Source of the DNA: Pseudonocardia sp. CNS-004
GTDB taxonomy: Bacteria > Actinomycetota > Actinomycetes > Mycobacteriales > Pseudonocardiaceae
NCBI GenBank assembly: GCA_001942185.1
Contig: MKJV01000033.1
Coordinates: 1-64,000, forward strand
Reading direction: 5' to 3'
DNA: 64,000 bases
Both the position numbers and the translations under genes were made by a program. Shown piece after piece: positions 18,609-28,075 of this stretch (positions within the stretch are counted from its first letter, which is position 1; every line of letters begins with the position of its first letter). The notes under the pieces are model-generated. The model did no database searches, was not told where the DNA came from, and was given only the letters and a program-made list of their open reading frames with translations.

Positions 18609-20129
18609 AGCCCACCTCCCAGGACGGCGCGGCCGGGTAACGCGGAGGGGACGACTGCCCCGTCGAGCACCACCGGCGTGCCGCCGACGAGCACGTGCTC
18701 GACACCGGTGGAGGCCTCGGTGGGGACGTCGTAGGTCGAGCGGTCGGCCACCCGGGCCGGGTCGAACACGACCAGGTCGGCGTCGCTTCCGACCTGCACG
18801 CGCCCCTTGCGCGCCATTGCCGGGCTCGCGGCCTCCAATATCTGGGCGGGCAGCAGGGAACAGCGCCGCAGCGCCTCGGGCAAGGTGAGGGCGCCGGTCT
18901 CCCGGACCATGGTGCGCAGGAAGCGCGAGAACGTGCCCGTGGTGCGCGGGTGGGAGACGGCGTCGGCGGGCATCGGGCGGTCGCCCTCGACGACGACGCC
19001 GCCGGGAGTGGTGAACGGGATCGCGTCGGAAGCGATCGCGGTGTCCTGCAGCATCAGCGCGCGGCGGATCACCGACAGGTCCGCGTCCTGCTCCTCGTCG
19101 AGGTAGTGGATGACCACCAGGCCCCGGGGTCTCGCGGCGGATCTGCAGCAGCCGCTCGGCGTCCCGTGGTCGCTCGCCGGTGGCCACGACGACGAGGTTC
19201 GACGGCCCGATGCCGACCCGGCCCAGGGTGTCCGGGTGCAGGAACGGCACGCCGACCGCGGTCATGCCGGCGCCGTACGGGTAGGCCTCCGTGGTGACCC
19301 GCAGCCCGCGCGTGCGTGCCCCGCTGACCATCTCGCCCACCTCGTCGATCGCGCGCAGCGACGTGGAGTTCACGTGGCACAGGTGCATGTGGGCGCCCGT
19401 GCCTGCCGCGGCGGCGACCACCTCCGCCGCACCCTCGAGCGCCGTCCCCGGTTCGTCCGGGTTCTTGAAGCGCGCGTGCGTGAACGTCGGGACACCGTGG
19501 CGCGCGGCCGTGCCGGCGACCTGGACGTACTCGCGCCGCCCGGTCTGCGGCGCGTAGCCGACGAGGACGCCGATGCCCAGCGCGCCGGCGCCGATCTGCT
19601 CCTCGAGGCGACCGAGGATCTTCGCGAGCTCGTCGTCGTCGGCCGGGCGCTGCCAGCTCGTTCCGGCGATTCCTGTCGTGAAGTCGAGGAACCCGCCGCC
19701 GGGGGCGACACCGTCCAGCACGGCCATCCGGGCCTGTGCCCACGAGGCCGAGTACCCGTAGTTGACGGGGCGGCCATCGCGGGCCGCTCGCTCGAGCGCC
19801 CCGGCGACGTCACCGGCGCCCGACTCCAGCTCGAGGGCCGTTGTCACGCCGTCCAGGGCCTGCAGCCGCAGGGACGGGATCGTCTGGGCGTGGCTGTGGA
19901 GGTCGACGAAGCCTGCGGTGACGACCAGACCGGAGACGTCGATCGTGCGCGCCGCCCGCGGCGCGGTCCCGCCCACCGCGACGACCGTCCCCCCGGTGAT
20001 CGCAATGTCCGTGACGGCATCGAGCCCGGTCTCCGGGTCGATCACCCGGCCGCCGGTCAGCAGCAGGTCGCACACGTCGTCCGATCGCGTCGCCTGACCG
20101 GGTTGCGACTGACTGGGCCGCGATCCCAT
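18605..20129 (-). CDS. N-acyl-D-amino-acid deacylase (D-aminoacylase family)
   Basis: About 508 residues, amidohydrolase superfamily. The metal site GFVDLHSHAQTIPS, GTALEGA after FTHARFKNPDE, HMHLCHVNSTS, TASDAIPF-like IASDAIPFTTPGG and the family tag HPRTTGTFSRFLR are in the expected order. I start it at the ATG at 20129. A frameshift near 19125 is repaired by one C (ETPRGLVVIHYLD). As written, the break creates a false 865-codon read-through into the lyase gene. The enzyme removes the acyl group from N-acyl-D-amino acids; the next two genes could degrade the product. Confidence 0.84.
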
Positions 20130-20212
20130 CGCACCGTCCTCTCCGGCCCACCGGTCCCGGCGGGCAGCACTCGTCTGACCGCGCCGATCCTCGCCGACTA
20201 GAGTCACGACCC

Positions 20213-21309
20213 ATGGACGGACGCCGCATCAGGACAGGCGAACGCGAATCAGCGCAGGATCCGGACTCAACTCTCCATGTACTTCTGTCCGAGACGGACC
20301 TCGAACTGATCGACGCCCTGCAGATCAACCCGCGCGCCACCTGGGCTCAGCTCGGCGACGTGCTGGGCGTCGACCCCGTCACTGTGGCGCGGCGGTGGCA
20401 GCGGCTCACCAGTGCAGGGGAGGCATGGGCCACCGTCGCGCTCGGGCAGCGGCAGCTGCACACGATGAGCGTGGCGTTTCTCGAGCTCGACTGTGAGGCG
20501 GGAGCGGCGGTCGAGGTCGCCGCCTCGCTGGCCGGTGCCGGTCACCTGATCTCGGTGCAGCACGTCGCCGGCAGCTACGACCTCTGGGTGCTCGCGGTGG
20601 CGGCGTCGCTGCCGCGCCTCGCGGACCACCTGCTCACTGACCTACCGCAGTTGCCCGGCGTCCGCAAGGTGCGCACGCACATGGCCACGCGCGTCTTCGA
20701 CGCCTCCCGCCGGTGGCGCCTGCGGGTGCTCGCCAGGGGCTCGGCAGCGGCACTGAGTCCGGGTGCCACGCCCGCGGAATCCACGCGCCCGATGGACGAC
20801 CTGGACCGGCGGCTGTTCTCGGCGCTGTCGGTGGACGGCCGGGCGCATATCCCGAGCTGGCGGACCAGGTGGGCACGACGGCCCGCACCGTCCAGCGGCG
20901 GCTGGCCCGGCTGGTCGCCACCGGTGACATCGACTTCCGCTGCGACCTGGCCCGTCCGCTCGCCGGGTGGCGCGCCGCCGCAGTGCTCTGGCTCGAGATG
21001 CCCGACGACCTGCTCGAGGCCACCGGCCGCGCGCTCCTCGCCTGGCCGGAGACCCGAACCTGCGCGGCGGTGGCGGGTCCCAGCAACATGCTGCTGACAG
21101 TCGGCCTCCATGGCGCGTCCGACTTGCACCCGCTGGCCACACGGCTGCGCCGGGAGTTCCCCCACATCCGCATCCTCGATCGGCAGATGGTGTTGCGGCA
21201 GTCGAAGCTCTACGGCCGCGTGCTCGACGCCTCCGGCCGCTGGGTGCGCGCCACGCCGATCGACCCCTGGGCGCTCGGGCGCCCAGGGTCGATGCGTCAG
21301 GGCAGGTAG
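20213..21309 (+). CDS. Lrp/AsnC-family regulator with two tandem units
   Basis: About 366 residues, twice the usual Lrp length. Unit 1 has a helix-turn-helix (ALQINPRATWAQLGDVLGVD) and a ligand domain (HVAGSYDLWVLAVAASLPRL); unit 2 repeats this (ELADQVGTTARTVQRRLARL, then WPETRTCAAVAGPSNMLLTV). A frameshift near 20860 is repaired by one G (HIPELADQVG). It is divergent from the D-aminoacylase operon with only 83 bases between, so it probably regulates that operon in response to an amino acid. Its end overlaps the convergent AbgT gene by 13 bases. Confidence 0.82.
21259..21293. terminator. hairpin terminator inside the end of the Lrp gene
   Basis: ATCGACCCCTGGGCGC (21259-21274) pairs with GCGCCCAGGGTCGAT (21279-21293), 15 base pairs with one bulged C and a short loop. 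It lies within the last codons of the Lrp gene and just outside the stop of the convergent AbgT gene, so it could terminate both. Confidence 0.6.
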
Positions 21310-22865
21310 ATGGTCTGCCCGGGACCGGGCGGTAGCTCCGCGAAGAAGAACACCGCCAGGATGCCGATCCAGACGACGGCGAAGGCGGGGACGAAGGGCA
21401 GCAGCCGCGCGACGAGCGTGCCGAGCTGCAGGTCCGGCACGTAGCGGCGCGCCATCGTCAGCACCAGGTATAGGAAGATGTGCATCGGGGAGACCGCCTG
21501 GGTCACCGAGTCACCGATGCGGTGAGCCGCCTGGATCACCGCCGGCGAGAGGTCGAGGAGCATGAGGCCGGGCACCATCACCGTCGACTCCAGCGACCAC
21601 AGACCGCTGCCGGAGGTGATGACCAGGTTCAGCAGCGCCGAGATGACCACCAGGAACACGAGGACCCCGAATCCCTGCAGCCCCACCCCCTCGGCGGCGT
21701 TCGCCAGGCCCACCGCCATCAGCGTGCCGAGGTTGGAGTACGAGAGCACCGCGAGCGTCTGCGACACGATGAAGATCAGCACGATGAATCCGGCCATGTC
21801 CCGGATCGCGTTCTGCATCAGCGTCCCGACCTGGCGGTCCTCCTTCGCCACCGGCAGGACACGGGCGTAGACGACCCCGAAGATCAGGAACGACGCGGCG
21901 ATCGCGATGACGATGTTGCTGAGCATCGGCGAGGGGATGAGCGTTCCGCCCTCGCCCTGCAGTGGTGAACCGGGCAGCACCCATGCCGTGGCCAGGAGCA
22001 CGGCGAACACGAGGACGGAGCCGGCCGCGACCAGTACGGCCCGCTTCTCCTCGCGGCTCACCTGCAGGTCGGCGGGCTCGCCGGCGCCCGTGGCTCCGTC
22101 GGCTGCGGAGTCGCGACGCCAGGGGCCGAGCCTCGGCTCGAGCACCCGGTCGATGATGAACCCGCCGACGAGCGGGAGGAGCAGGCCGGCCGCTGCCCCG
22201 AAGAACCAGTTCATCGCGATGTTGCCCGCGAAGCTCTCCCCGGCAGGCAGCAGCGAGGCGGCCTTCTGGGTGATGCCGGCGAGGGAGGCGTCGAGGGTGC
22301 CCATGAACAGGCCACCCCCGTACCCGGTGGCGGTGCAGGCGTAGGCCCCGATGAGACCCGCGAGCGGGTGGCGTCCCACTGCGAGGAACACCAGCGCCGC
22401 CAGCGGGGGAATCACCAGGAACGAGGCGTCCGACATCACGTGCCCCTGGCAGGCGACGAGGGCGACCACGTAGGGCACGGCACCTCGGGAGACGCGAGAG
22501 AAGACCAGGCGGACCGCGGACTCGAGTGCGCCAGTGCCCTGTGCGACACCGACACCGAGGACGACGGTCAGCACGGGCCCGAGGGCGGGGAACGTGACGA
22601 AGTTGTCGATGACGCCGTCCATCAGGGCGACGAGCCCGTCTGGAGTCAGGGCGCCGCGCACCGGCACGGGCTCCTCGACCCCGGGCACTGTCACGGTCAC
22701 GCCGAGCGCCGCGACGATCGTCGACAGCACCGCGATCAGCACCAGCAGGACGACGAAGAGGATGAACGGGTTGGGCAGCCTGTTGCCGACACGCTCGACC
22801 AGGCCGAACACCCCGCCGAACCGACCCGTCCTACCATCGGTCATCGTCTCTGGCTCTGCTGTCAT
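21297..22865 (-). CDS. AbgT-family transporter
   Basis: Intact, 522 residues, with ten or more hydrophobic segments. Family features include the opening FGLVERVGNRLPNPFILFVV, VLVPPLAALVFLAVGRHPLAG-like IPPLAALVFLAVGRHPLAGL and FVILFIVSQTLAVLSYSNLG-type helices (MAGFIVLIFIVSQTLAVLSY). Known members carry p-aminobenzoyl-glutamate or export sulfonamides. Beside an N-acyl amino acid deacylase, uptake of an acylated amino acid is a reasonable inference. The ATG is at 22865; it converges with the Lrp gene. Confidence 0.87.
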   Translation of the reverse strand: MTAEPETMTDGRTGRFGGVFGLVERVGNRLPNPFILFVVLLVLIAVLSTIVAALGVTVTVPGVEEPVPVRGALTPDGLVALMDGVIDNFVTFPALGPVLTVVLGVGVAQGTGALESAVRLVFSRVSRGAVPYVVALVACQGHVMSDASFLVIPPLAALVFLAVGRHPLAGLIGAYACTATGYGGGLFMGTLDASLAGITQKAASLLPAGESFAGNIAMNWFFGAAAGLLLPLVGGFIIDRVLEPRLGPWRRDSAADGATGAGEPADLQVSREEKRAVLVAAGSVLVFAVLLATAWVLPGSPLQGEGGTLIPSPMLSNIVIAIAASFLIFGVVYARVLPVAKEDRQVGTLMQNAIRDMAGFIVLIFIVSQTLAVLSYSNLGTLMAVGLANAAEGVGLQGFGVLVFLVVISALLNLVITSGSGLWSLESTVMVPGLMLLDLSPAVIQAAHRIGDSVTQAVSPMHIFLYLVLTMARRYVPDLQLGTLVARLLPFVPAFAVVWIGILAVFFFAELPPGPGQTIYLP

Positions 22866-23066
22866 GAGGCCCTCGCATTTGTCCGGCGGTTCGTGTTGGC
22901 AGACATTCTGGTTGGACCTGTGCAGCTACCGGGGCGCAGTGCAGGATCCGGACGACTCGTCCCGATTTCCAGAAGTTCTGCGCCAGAGGTGCGAGGTGGC
23001 GTCGATCAACAACGGTGGGCCTATTGTTTCTGTCGCGTAACGCATTGTTGCGGCCCGTCGCGGTAT
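22866..23066. other. gene-free stretch
   Basis: Upstream of AbgT. I see no convincing gene; base composition is less G+C-rich than around it. It probably holds the AbgT promoter and the eroded 5' side of the aminotransferase remnant that follows. Confidence 0.4.
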
Positions 23067-23168
23067 TCGATGCAGCTCGCGGTACGGGCTTCGTACGGGC
23101 CAACTTCGCCACGCCCCGGGTGTGCTGTCCAACGCGCTCGACCGGATCATCGACGCCGTGCACGGTCG
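23067..23168 (+). pseudogene. possible class-I aminotransferase C-terminal scrap
   Basis: Translation gives GTGFVRANFATPRV and, after one added base, LLSNALDRIIDAV. This resembles the C-terminal strand and helix of MalY/PatB-type C-S lyases and other class-I aminotransferases. The rest of the gene is missing. The match rests on about 27 residues, so it is tentative. Confidence 0.35.
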
Positions 23169-23213
23169 GCCCGCCCGGCTCGGCATGACTACGCACCGGC
23201 TGCCGGTGGCGGG

Positions 23214-23770
23214 ATGTCCGGCCGGCGTCATGGGTCCGGACGCTGGGAGCGCCAGCAGGCGAACTACGTTGCGGACCGTGAAGCAAGCTTCGCGTTCATG
23301 CTCGACCTCATCGACCGGCTCGGTGCGGCCCCCGGACGGCTGGTCGACCTCGGGTGCGGTCCCGGCCCGATGCTGCGCGGGCACTGGGACGCTGGTCGTC
23401 CGCCGAGATCGTGGGTGTCGACCTTGACCCGTTCCGGATGGAGCTCGAGGCGAACACTCGGTGACCGAGTTGGTTGGCGCGAGGCCGAACTGGGGCAGCC
23501 GGGTGGAGTCGACAGTTCGATGGGTTCACGATGGGCTCTGTGGTGTCGGCCACGGCGTTGCACTGGCTGGACCCAAACACCTGCGCGAGGTCGCCCGCGA
23601 ACTGGCCGAACTCGTGCGTCCTGGGTCTTCGTCACCTACGACACTATGCCGTTCGACCCGTCCGCTCCCCGTCTGCGTGCCTGAGCCACGATCTGCATTT
23701 CGCGCTCGTCGAGGAGGCCACGGCCGCCAGCGGTGACGGTCGCCCACCGTCGCCGGCCCTACTCTGCTGA
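23214..23770 (+). pseudogene. class I SAM methyltransferase, multiply frameshifted
   Basis: From an ATG at 23214 the frame reads RWERQQANYVADREASFAFM and then motif I LVDLGCGPGPML. Other frames continue with AEIVGVDLDPFRMELEANTR, SVVSATALHWLDP and REVARELAELVRPG, ending with FVTYDTMPFDPSAP. The order matches a small SAM-dependent methyltransferase, but at least four frame changes in about 550 bases are needed. It is either decayed or badly affected by base deletions. No substrate can be proposed. Confidence 0.6.
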
Positions 23771-23798
23771 CCCTGGCCGTGGACTCGCTCGAACGCCG

Positions 23799-24849
23799 TC
23801 ACCGCTCCGCGGAGCGCGCCCACAGGTTGATGCCGGCGTCCACCGCGTGCTGGTCGATCCCCGTCAGCTCTTCGGCGCTGAACTCCAGGTTGGCGAGCGC
23901 CCCGAGGCTGTCGTCGAGCTGCGCGACGCTGCTCGCGCCGATCAGCGCCGACGTGACGCGCGGGTCCCGCAGCGTCCACGCGATGGCCATCTGGGCGAGC
24001 GTCTGGCCTCGGGACCGCGCGATCTCGTTCAGCGCACGGACGTGGGCGAGGGCCTTGTCGGTGAGCAGGTCGGGTGAGAGCGACTTGCCCTGCGCGGCGC
24101 GGGAACCGGCCGGCACCCGTCGAGGTACTTGTTGGTGAGCATGCCCTGCGCGAGCGGGGAGAAGGCGATGCAGCCCGTCCCGGTCTCGCCGAGGACGTCG
24201 AGGAGGTCCTCCTCGATCCACCGGTTGAGCATCGAGTACGAGGGCTGGTGGATCAGCAGTGGTGTGCCCAGCTCGCGCAGGATCGCCGCGGCCCGGCGGG
24301 TGCGCTCCCCGTTGTAGGAGGAGATGCCGGCGTAGAGGCCTTGCCGGAGCGGACGGCCGTGTCGAGCGCGCCCATCGTCTCCTCGAGCGGGGTGGTCGGG
24401 TCGAAGCGGTGGCTGTAGAAGATGTCGACGTAGTCGACGCTCATCCGGGCGAGGGACTGGTCGAGGCTCGCGAGCAGGTACTTCCGCGAGCCGCCACCCT
24501 GGCCGTACGGACCCGGCCACATGTCGTAGCCCGCCTTCGTCGACAGGATCAACTCGTCCCGGTAGGGGCGGAAGTCCTGGGCGAAGATCGTGCCGAAGTT
24601 CTTCTCGGCGCTGCCGTAGGGCGGCCCGTAGTTGTTGGCGAGGTCGAAGTGCGTGACGCCCCGGTCGAACGCCCGGCGCAGGATCGCCCGTTGCGTCTCG
24701 ATCGGCTTGTCGTCGCCGAAGTTGTGCCACAGCCCGAGCGAGATCGCGGGCAGGTCGAGGCCGCTGCACCCGCAGCGGCGGAAGTTCGGACGGCCGGAGC
24801 CGTCGGGGTCGTACCGCGTGGGGTCGGCCACGTAGGTCGTGAGCGCCAT
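23799..24849 (-). CDS. aldo/keto reductase (YghZ-like)
   Basis: NADPH-dependent oxidoreductase of about 351 residues. The catalytic tetrad is visible: Asp and Tyr in FDLANNYGPPYG, Lys in LILSTKAGYDMW, His in DIFYSHRFDP. The N-terminal PNFRRCGCSGLDLPAISLGL and length match the L-glyceraldehyde-3-phosphate reductase branch. Frameshifts near 24340 and 24118 are each repaired by one base (AVRSGKALYAGISSYNGER; the second restores the segment leading to SLSPDLLTDKALAHV). The ATG is at 24849. It is not clearly co-transcribed with its neighbours. Confidence 0.83.
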
Positions 24850-24894
24850 ATTCGTCCTGACTCCTCTGTCGTGTGGAAGGGATTCGTAGTTGCC

Positions 24895-25182
24895 CTACTG
24901 ACCGTGTGCGAGCGCCAGGTTGGTGATCAACATTGTCGGCGGGCACGACAGCAGGACCAGCCCTCCGCCGGTGAGCAGCCCTATGTCGCCGATGATTGCC
25001 CCCGCCGCCAGCAGCGCAGTCGCCACGGCCATGAACGCCCAGATCATGCGTCGGATGACTGGATTTGTCGGTCGAACCAGGTCAGGAGCGCCCGTCAGCG
25101 TTCGTGCGAGTGTCGGGTCAGCCGCGGCTGCAGCCCGTCCGAGCCTCCGCAGGGCCCGTTGTTCGGATCTGCTCAGAGGCAT
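24895..25182 (-). CDS. DUF3040 membrane protein
   Basis: Intact 95-residue protein. The N-terminus MPLSRSEQRALRRLGRA is the hallmark of DUF3040, a family found mainly in Actinobacteria; two hydrophobic segments follow (IWAFMAVATALLAAGAIIGD and LLTGGGLVLLSCPPTMLITN). The family function is not known. It lies between two aldo/keto reductases on the same strand, with gaps that suggest an independent transcript. Confidence 0.8.
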   Translation of the reverse strand: MPLSRSEQRALRRLGRAAAAADPTLARTLTGAPDLVRPTNPVIRRMIWAFMAVATALLAAGAIIGDIGLLTGGGLVLLSCPPTMLITNLALAHGQ

Positions 25183-25290
25183 GACGAGCCACCCCGCCGT
25201 GTGGTTCGCGCCGGTTGCGAGATGTGTGGCCCCATGAATCCTCCGTGATCAATGCCGAGCAGTGGTGGGCTGACATCGGACGTCAACGTC

Positions 25291-26151
25291 CTATCCGGCG
25301 TCGAGTGCTTCGATCTGTCGTGGCGTGAGCTGGAGCTCGGCGGCGGCGGCGGAGTCGCGAATGGTGTCCGGGCGGCTGGAACCGGGGATCGGGATGATCA
25401 CGGGCGACGTGGCCAGCATCCATGCGAGCGTGAGCTGCTGAGGGCTGGTCTCGAGGGCTCGGGCGACGTCGCCGAATGCCGAGTGTGCGGATCCGAGGGT
25501 CGAGGCGTTGGAGATCCCGCCCAGCGGGCTCCACGGCAGGAATGCGATGCCGAGTTCCTCGCATGCGCGCAGTTCGGGTTCGCTGGTGCGGAAGGCGGGC
25601 GAGTACTGGTTCTGCACGGAGACCAGACGCCCGTCGAGGGTGTGGTGGGCGAGCCGGATCTGGTCGACCGTGGCGTTGGAGATGCCGGCCATTCGGATCT
25701 TCCCGGCGTCGAGCAGGTCCCGGATGGCGCCGATGGAGTCAGCGTAAGGGACGGTCGGGTCGGGGCGGTGGAACTGGTAGAGGTCGATGGCCTCGACCTG
25801 CAGGCGCTTCAGGGACGCCTCGCACGCCTGGATGAGGTGGGCGGGTGATCCGTCGAGGGTCCAGCTGCCGTCGCCGGGGCGCAGGTGGCCGCCCTTCGTG
25901 GCCACGAGGACGTGTGAGGTGTCCGCCCCGTAGTTGGCGAGGGCGGCGGCGATCAGGGATTCGTTGTGTCCCACGTCGTCGGCGCGGAGGTGGTAGGCGT
26001 CCGCGGTGTCGATGAGGGTGATGCCGGCGTCGAGGGCGGCGTGGATGGTGGCGATGGAGCGAGCTGCGTCGGGGCGTCCTTCGATGGACATCGGCATGCC
26101 GCCGAGTCCGATCGCACTGACCTTCGTCTCGCCGATGTTGCGGAGTTGCAC
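25291..26151 (-). CDS. aldo/keto reductase
   Basis: Intact, 286 residues. Catalytic residues are Asp/Tyr in LIDTADAYHLR, Lys in VLVATKGGHLR and His in DLYQFHRPDP; the cofactor-binding end is PVIIPIPGSSRPDTI. The GTG at 26151 has a GGAGG site close upstream. It belongs to a different branch from the reductase at 23799. There is no operon partner except possibly the tiny upstream gene, 21 bases away. Confidence 0.87.
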   Translation of the reverse strand: MQLRNIGETKVSAIGLGGMPMSIEGRPDAARSIATIHAALDAGITLIDTADAYHLRADDVGHNESLIAAALANYGADTSHVLVATKGGHLRPGDGSWTLDGSPAHLIQACEASLKRLQVEAIDLYQFHRPDPTVPYADSIGAIRDLLDAGKIRMAGISNATVDQIRLAHHTLDGRLVSVQNQYSPAFRTSEPELRACEELGIAFLPWSPLGGISNASTLGSAHSAFGDVARALETSPQQLTLAWMLATSPVIIPIPGSSRPDTIRDSAAAAELQLTPRQIEALDAG

Positions 26152-26172
26152 GGGAATCCTCCGGATGGGTTG

Positions 26173-26346
26173 TCAGGGCTGGTGGAACGTGGTCTGGCGG
26201 ATGTTGTCGAGGGCGCGGGTCAGGTCGTCGACTGCGATCCGCCCGTCGACGGAGGTGGTGTGCGCCCAGTACGCGATGTCAGCGGCCAGGGCGGTGACAG
26301 CCAAGCGGCTGGCCTGCTCGGGGGTGAGCTCATGGGCGGCGTCCAT
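26173..26346 (-). CDS. small hypothetical protein
   Basis: A 57-residue frame from the ATG at 26346 (MDAAHELTPEQASRLAVTAL, ending DNIRQTTFHQP). It is predicted to be helical, acidic and soluble, and I do not recognise it. Its stop lies 21 bases before the start of the aldo/keto reductase gene on the same strand, which supports a real, co-transcribed gene. Codon use matches its neighbours. Confidence 0.45.
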   Translation of the reverse strand: MDAAHELTPEQASRLAVTALAADIAYWAHTTSVDGRIAVDDLTRALDNIRQTTFHQP

Positions 26347-26477
26347 GCGGGTCGTCCTCGATGGTCGGCTCGGGGTTGGTGACAGCAACGACGGTCGTCG
26401 CGGAAGACCCAGCTGTCCAACAGTAGAAAGCGTTGGCAGTCATGGGTCACGGTTCTGAATGTGTCGCCGCCGGTCGG

Positions 26478-28013
26478 TCAGGATCGGGCCGGGTGCCGCG
26501 TTTGCTCCAGCGCGGCGGGGTCGAGTTGGGCGATGATGCGGTCGCGGGTCGTGGTTCCGAGCCTGCGGGCTCTGGCCGCGAGGTCGCCGGTGAGTTCGCC
26601 GGCGTACTTGATCACCCGGCCGTCCACGAGGACGGCGTCCACCTCGTCGCGGGTCGCGTGCAGGACCGCGGCGCCCTGCGGGTAGTTGTCGGCATTCGCC
26701 ATGGCCGGGCTCTCGGTGCTCAGCAGGACCAGATCCGCGCGTTTGCCGATCTCGATCGTGCCGATCTCGGCGTCGGATCCGAGCACCCGGGCGCCGCCGA
26801 GCGTGCCCCACTCGAGCACCGTGTCCACGGACAACCGGGGCGGGGAGATCGCGGCGCGTGCGTTCTGGGCCTCCAGGTTCTGCTCGGCCCGGTCGCCGTT
26901 GAGCACGGCGCGCATCGCGGACAGGACGTCCGCGCTCTGGTAGGTGACGGTGTCGGTGGACAGGCCGACGCGGATGCCCCTCGCCGCGACGTCGGCCGTG
27001 GGCGGGTAGCCCTGGCCGAAGTTGAACTCGCTCTCCGGTGCGATCGACACCGCCCCGCCGCTGGCCGCGATGAGGTCGTAGCTCTCCGGTCGCAACGTGC
27101 CGGCGTGCACGTAGGTGGTGCTCGGCAGCAGCAGGTCGTTCTGCTGTAGCTGGGTGATGAACTCGTCCTCGATCGCGCCGTAGAGGCCGGCGTGCGTCGT
27201 GACGGGCAGGCCCTGCTCGCGGGCCCAACGCCAGGCAGCGGCGTCGGGAAAGCCGGGCCGGCCGGACCAGTCGAGGGCGAGCTGCAGCGAGACCAGGCCG
27301 CCGACGAGCGAGGGGTCGCGCACGACCCGTGCCACGTCGCCCTCGAGCACCCAGTCGGGCACGACCGCGATCTCCGCGCCCGCGGCCCGACCCCAGGCGA
27401 ACCGTACCCGGCCGCCGGAGTCGTGGGCGGCCTGAAGCGCTGCCTCGGCGTCGGCGGTGCTGCGCAGGCCGTGCGACCAGTCCACGGTGCTCGTCACGCC
27501 GGCGTCGAGGGCGTCCACGAGCCCCATGAAGGTGGCGTTGTAGAAGTCCTCGGTCGTGAACCGGAGCCCGAACTGTTCACGCATGTACTGGAGGTAGTCG
27601 GCGAAGCTCCAGTTGGCGCCGAAGCCGCGGAACGGCGTCTGCCACACGTGCCGGTGGGTGTCCACCATCCCGGGCATGAGGATCTTGCCGCGGGCGTCGA
27701 CGACTGCGGCATCGGCGGGGGCAGCGAGGCCCGGCCCGAGTGCCGCGATCTTCCCGCCCTGCACGAGCACGTCGTGGTCGGGCAGCGCCTGCGTTGCGGG
27801 TGCGAGGGTGAGGACGGTCGCGCCCTGCAGCAGCAGTGGCCGGTCCGGGGCGAAGTCAGGGGTGGCCGGTGGCCGGTCGGTCGCGGCGGCTCGGCCGGTG
27901 ACGTAGCCGCCCGCCGCTCCGAGCCCGAGGGCGACACCGGCGGCACCGAGGAAGCCACGGCGGGTCAGGGCCCGCGGCGGGGTCGCGGGGCGGGCATGGG
28001 GCTGGTTGTGCAC
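26478..28013 (-). CDS. Tat-exported amidohydrolase family protein
   Basis: Intact, 511 residues. A twin-arginine signal (ALTRRGFLGAAGVALGLGAA) predicts export, unusual for this cytoplasmic superfamily. The mature part has the metal motif MVDTHRHVWQTPF, a middle His (VTTHAGLYGAIED, YVHAGTLRPESYD) and Asp in VGLSTDTVTYQSADVL, close to TRZ/ATZ and SAH-deaminase-type enzymes. The GTG start at 28013 follows GAGGAGAACC. An MFS exporter gene lies 62 bases upstream on the same strand. It is a relative of the cytoplasmic enzyme at 31606-32928, which shares the THRH-W motif. Confidence 0.85.
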   Translation of the reverse strand: MHNQPHARPATPPRALTRRGFLGAAGVALGLGAAGGYVTGRAAATDRPPATPDFAPDRPLLLQGATVLTLAPATQALPDHDVLVQGGKIAALGPGLAAPADAAVVDARGKILMPGMVDTHRHVWQTPFRGFGANWSFADYLQYMREQFGLRFTTEDFYNATFMGLVDALDAGVTSTVDWSHGLRSTADAEAALQAAHDSGGRVRFAWGRAAGAEIAVVPDWVLEGDVARVVRDPSLVGGLVSLQLALDWSGRPGFPDAAAWRWAREQGLPVTTHAGLYGAIEDEFITQLQQNDLLLPSTTYVHAGTLRPESYDLIAASGGAVSIAPESEFNFGQGYPPTADVAARGIRVGLSTDTVTYQSADVLSAMRAVLNGDRAEQNLEAQNARAAISPPRLSVDTVLEWGTLGGARVLGSDAEIGTIEIGKRADLVLLSTESPAMANADNYPQGAAVLHATRDEVDAVLVDGRVIKYAGELTGDLAARARRLGTTTRDRIIAQLDPAALEQTRHPARS

Positions 28014-28075
28014 GGTTCTCCTCGACACGGGTTGCGGTGGGGACGAGCTGATCGGTGTTCGCTTGCTGCGGCGGG

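Noticed and set aside
17610..20207. Apparent 865-residue fusion of D-aminoacylase and PLP lyase
   Set aside because: The middle is low-complexity frame noise after a one-base deletion near 19125. Restoring one C gives two normal genes with a GTGA overlap.
22368..23684. Long plus-strand frame opposite AbgT continuing into the methyltransferase
   Set aside because: The first part is antisense to a clear transporter gene and is rich in Arg, His and Asp, as shadow frames are here. Only the last part is meaningful.
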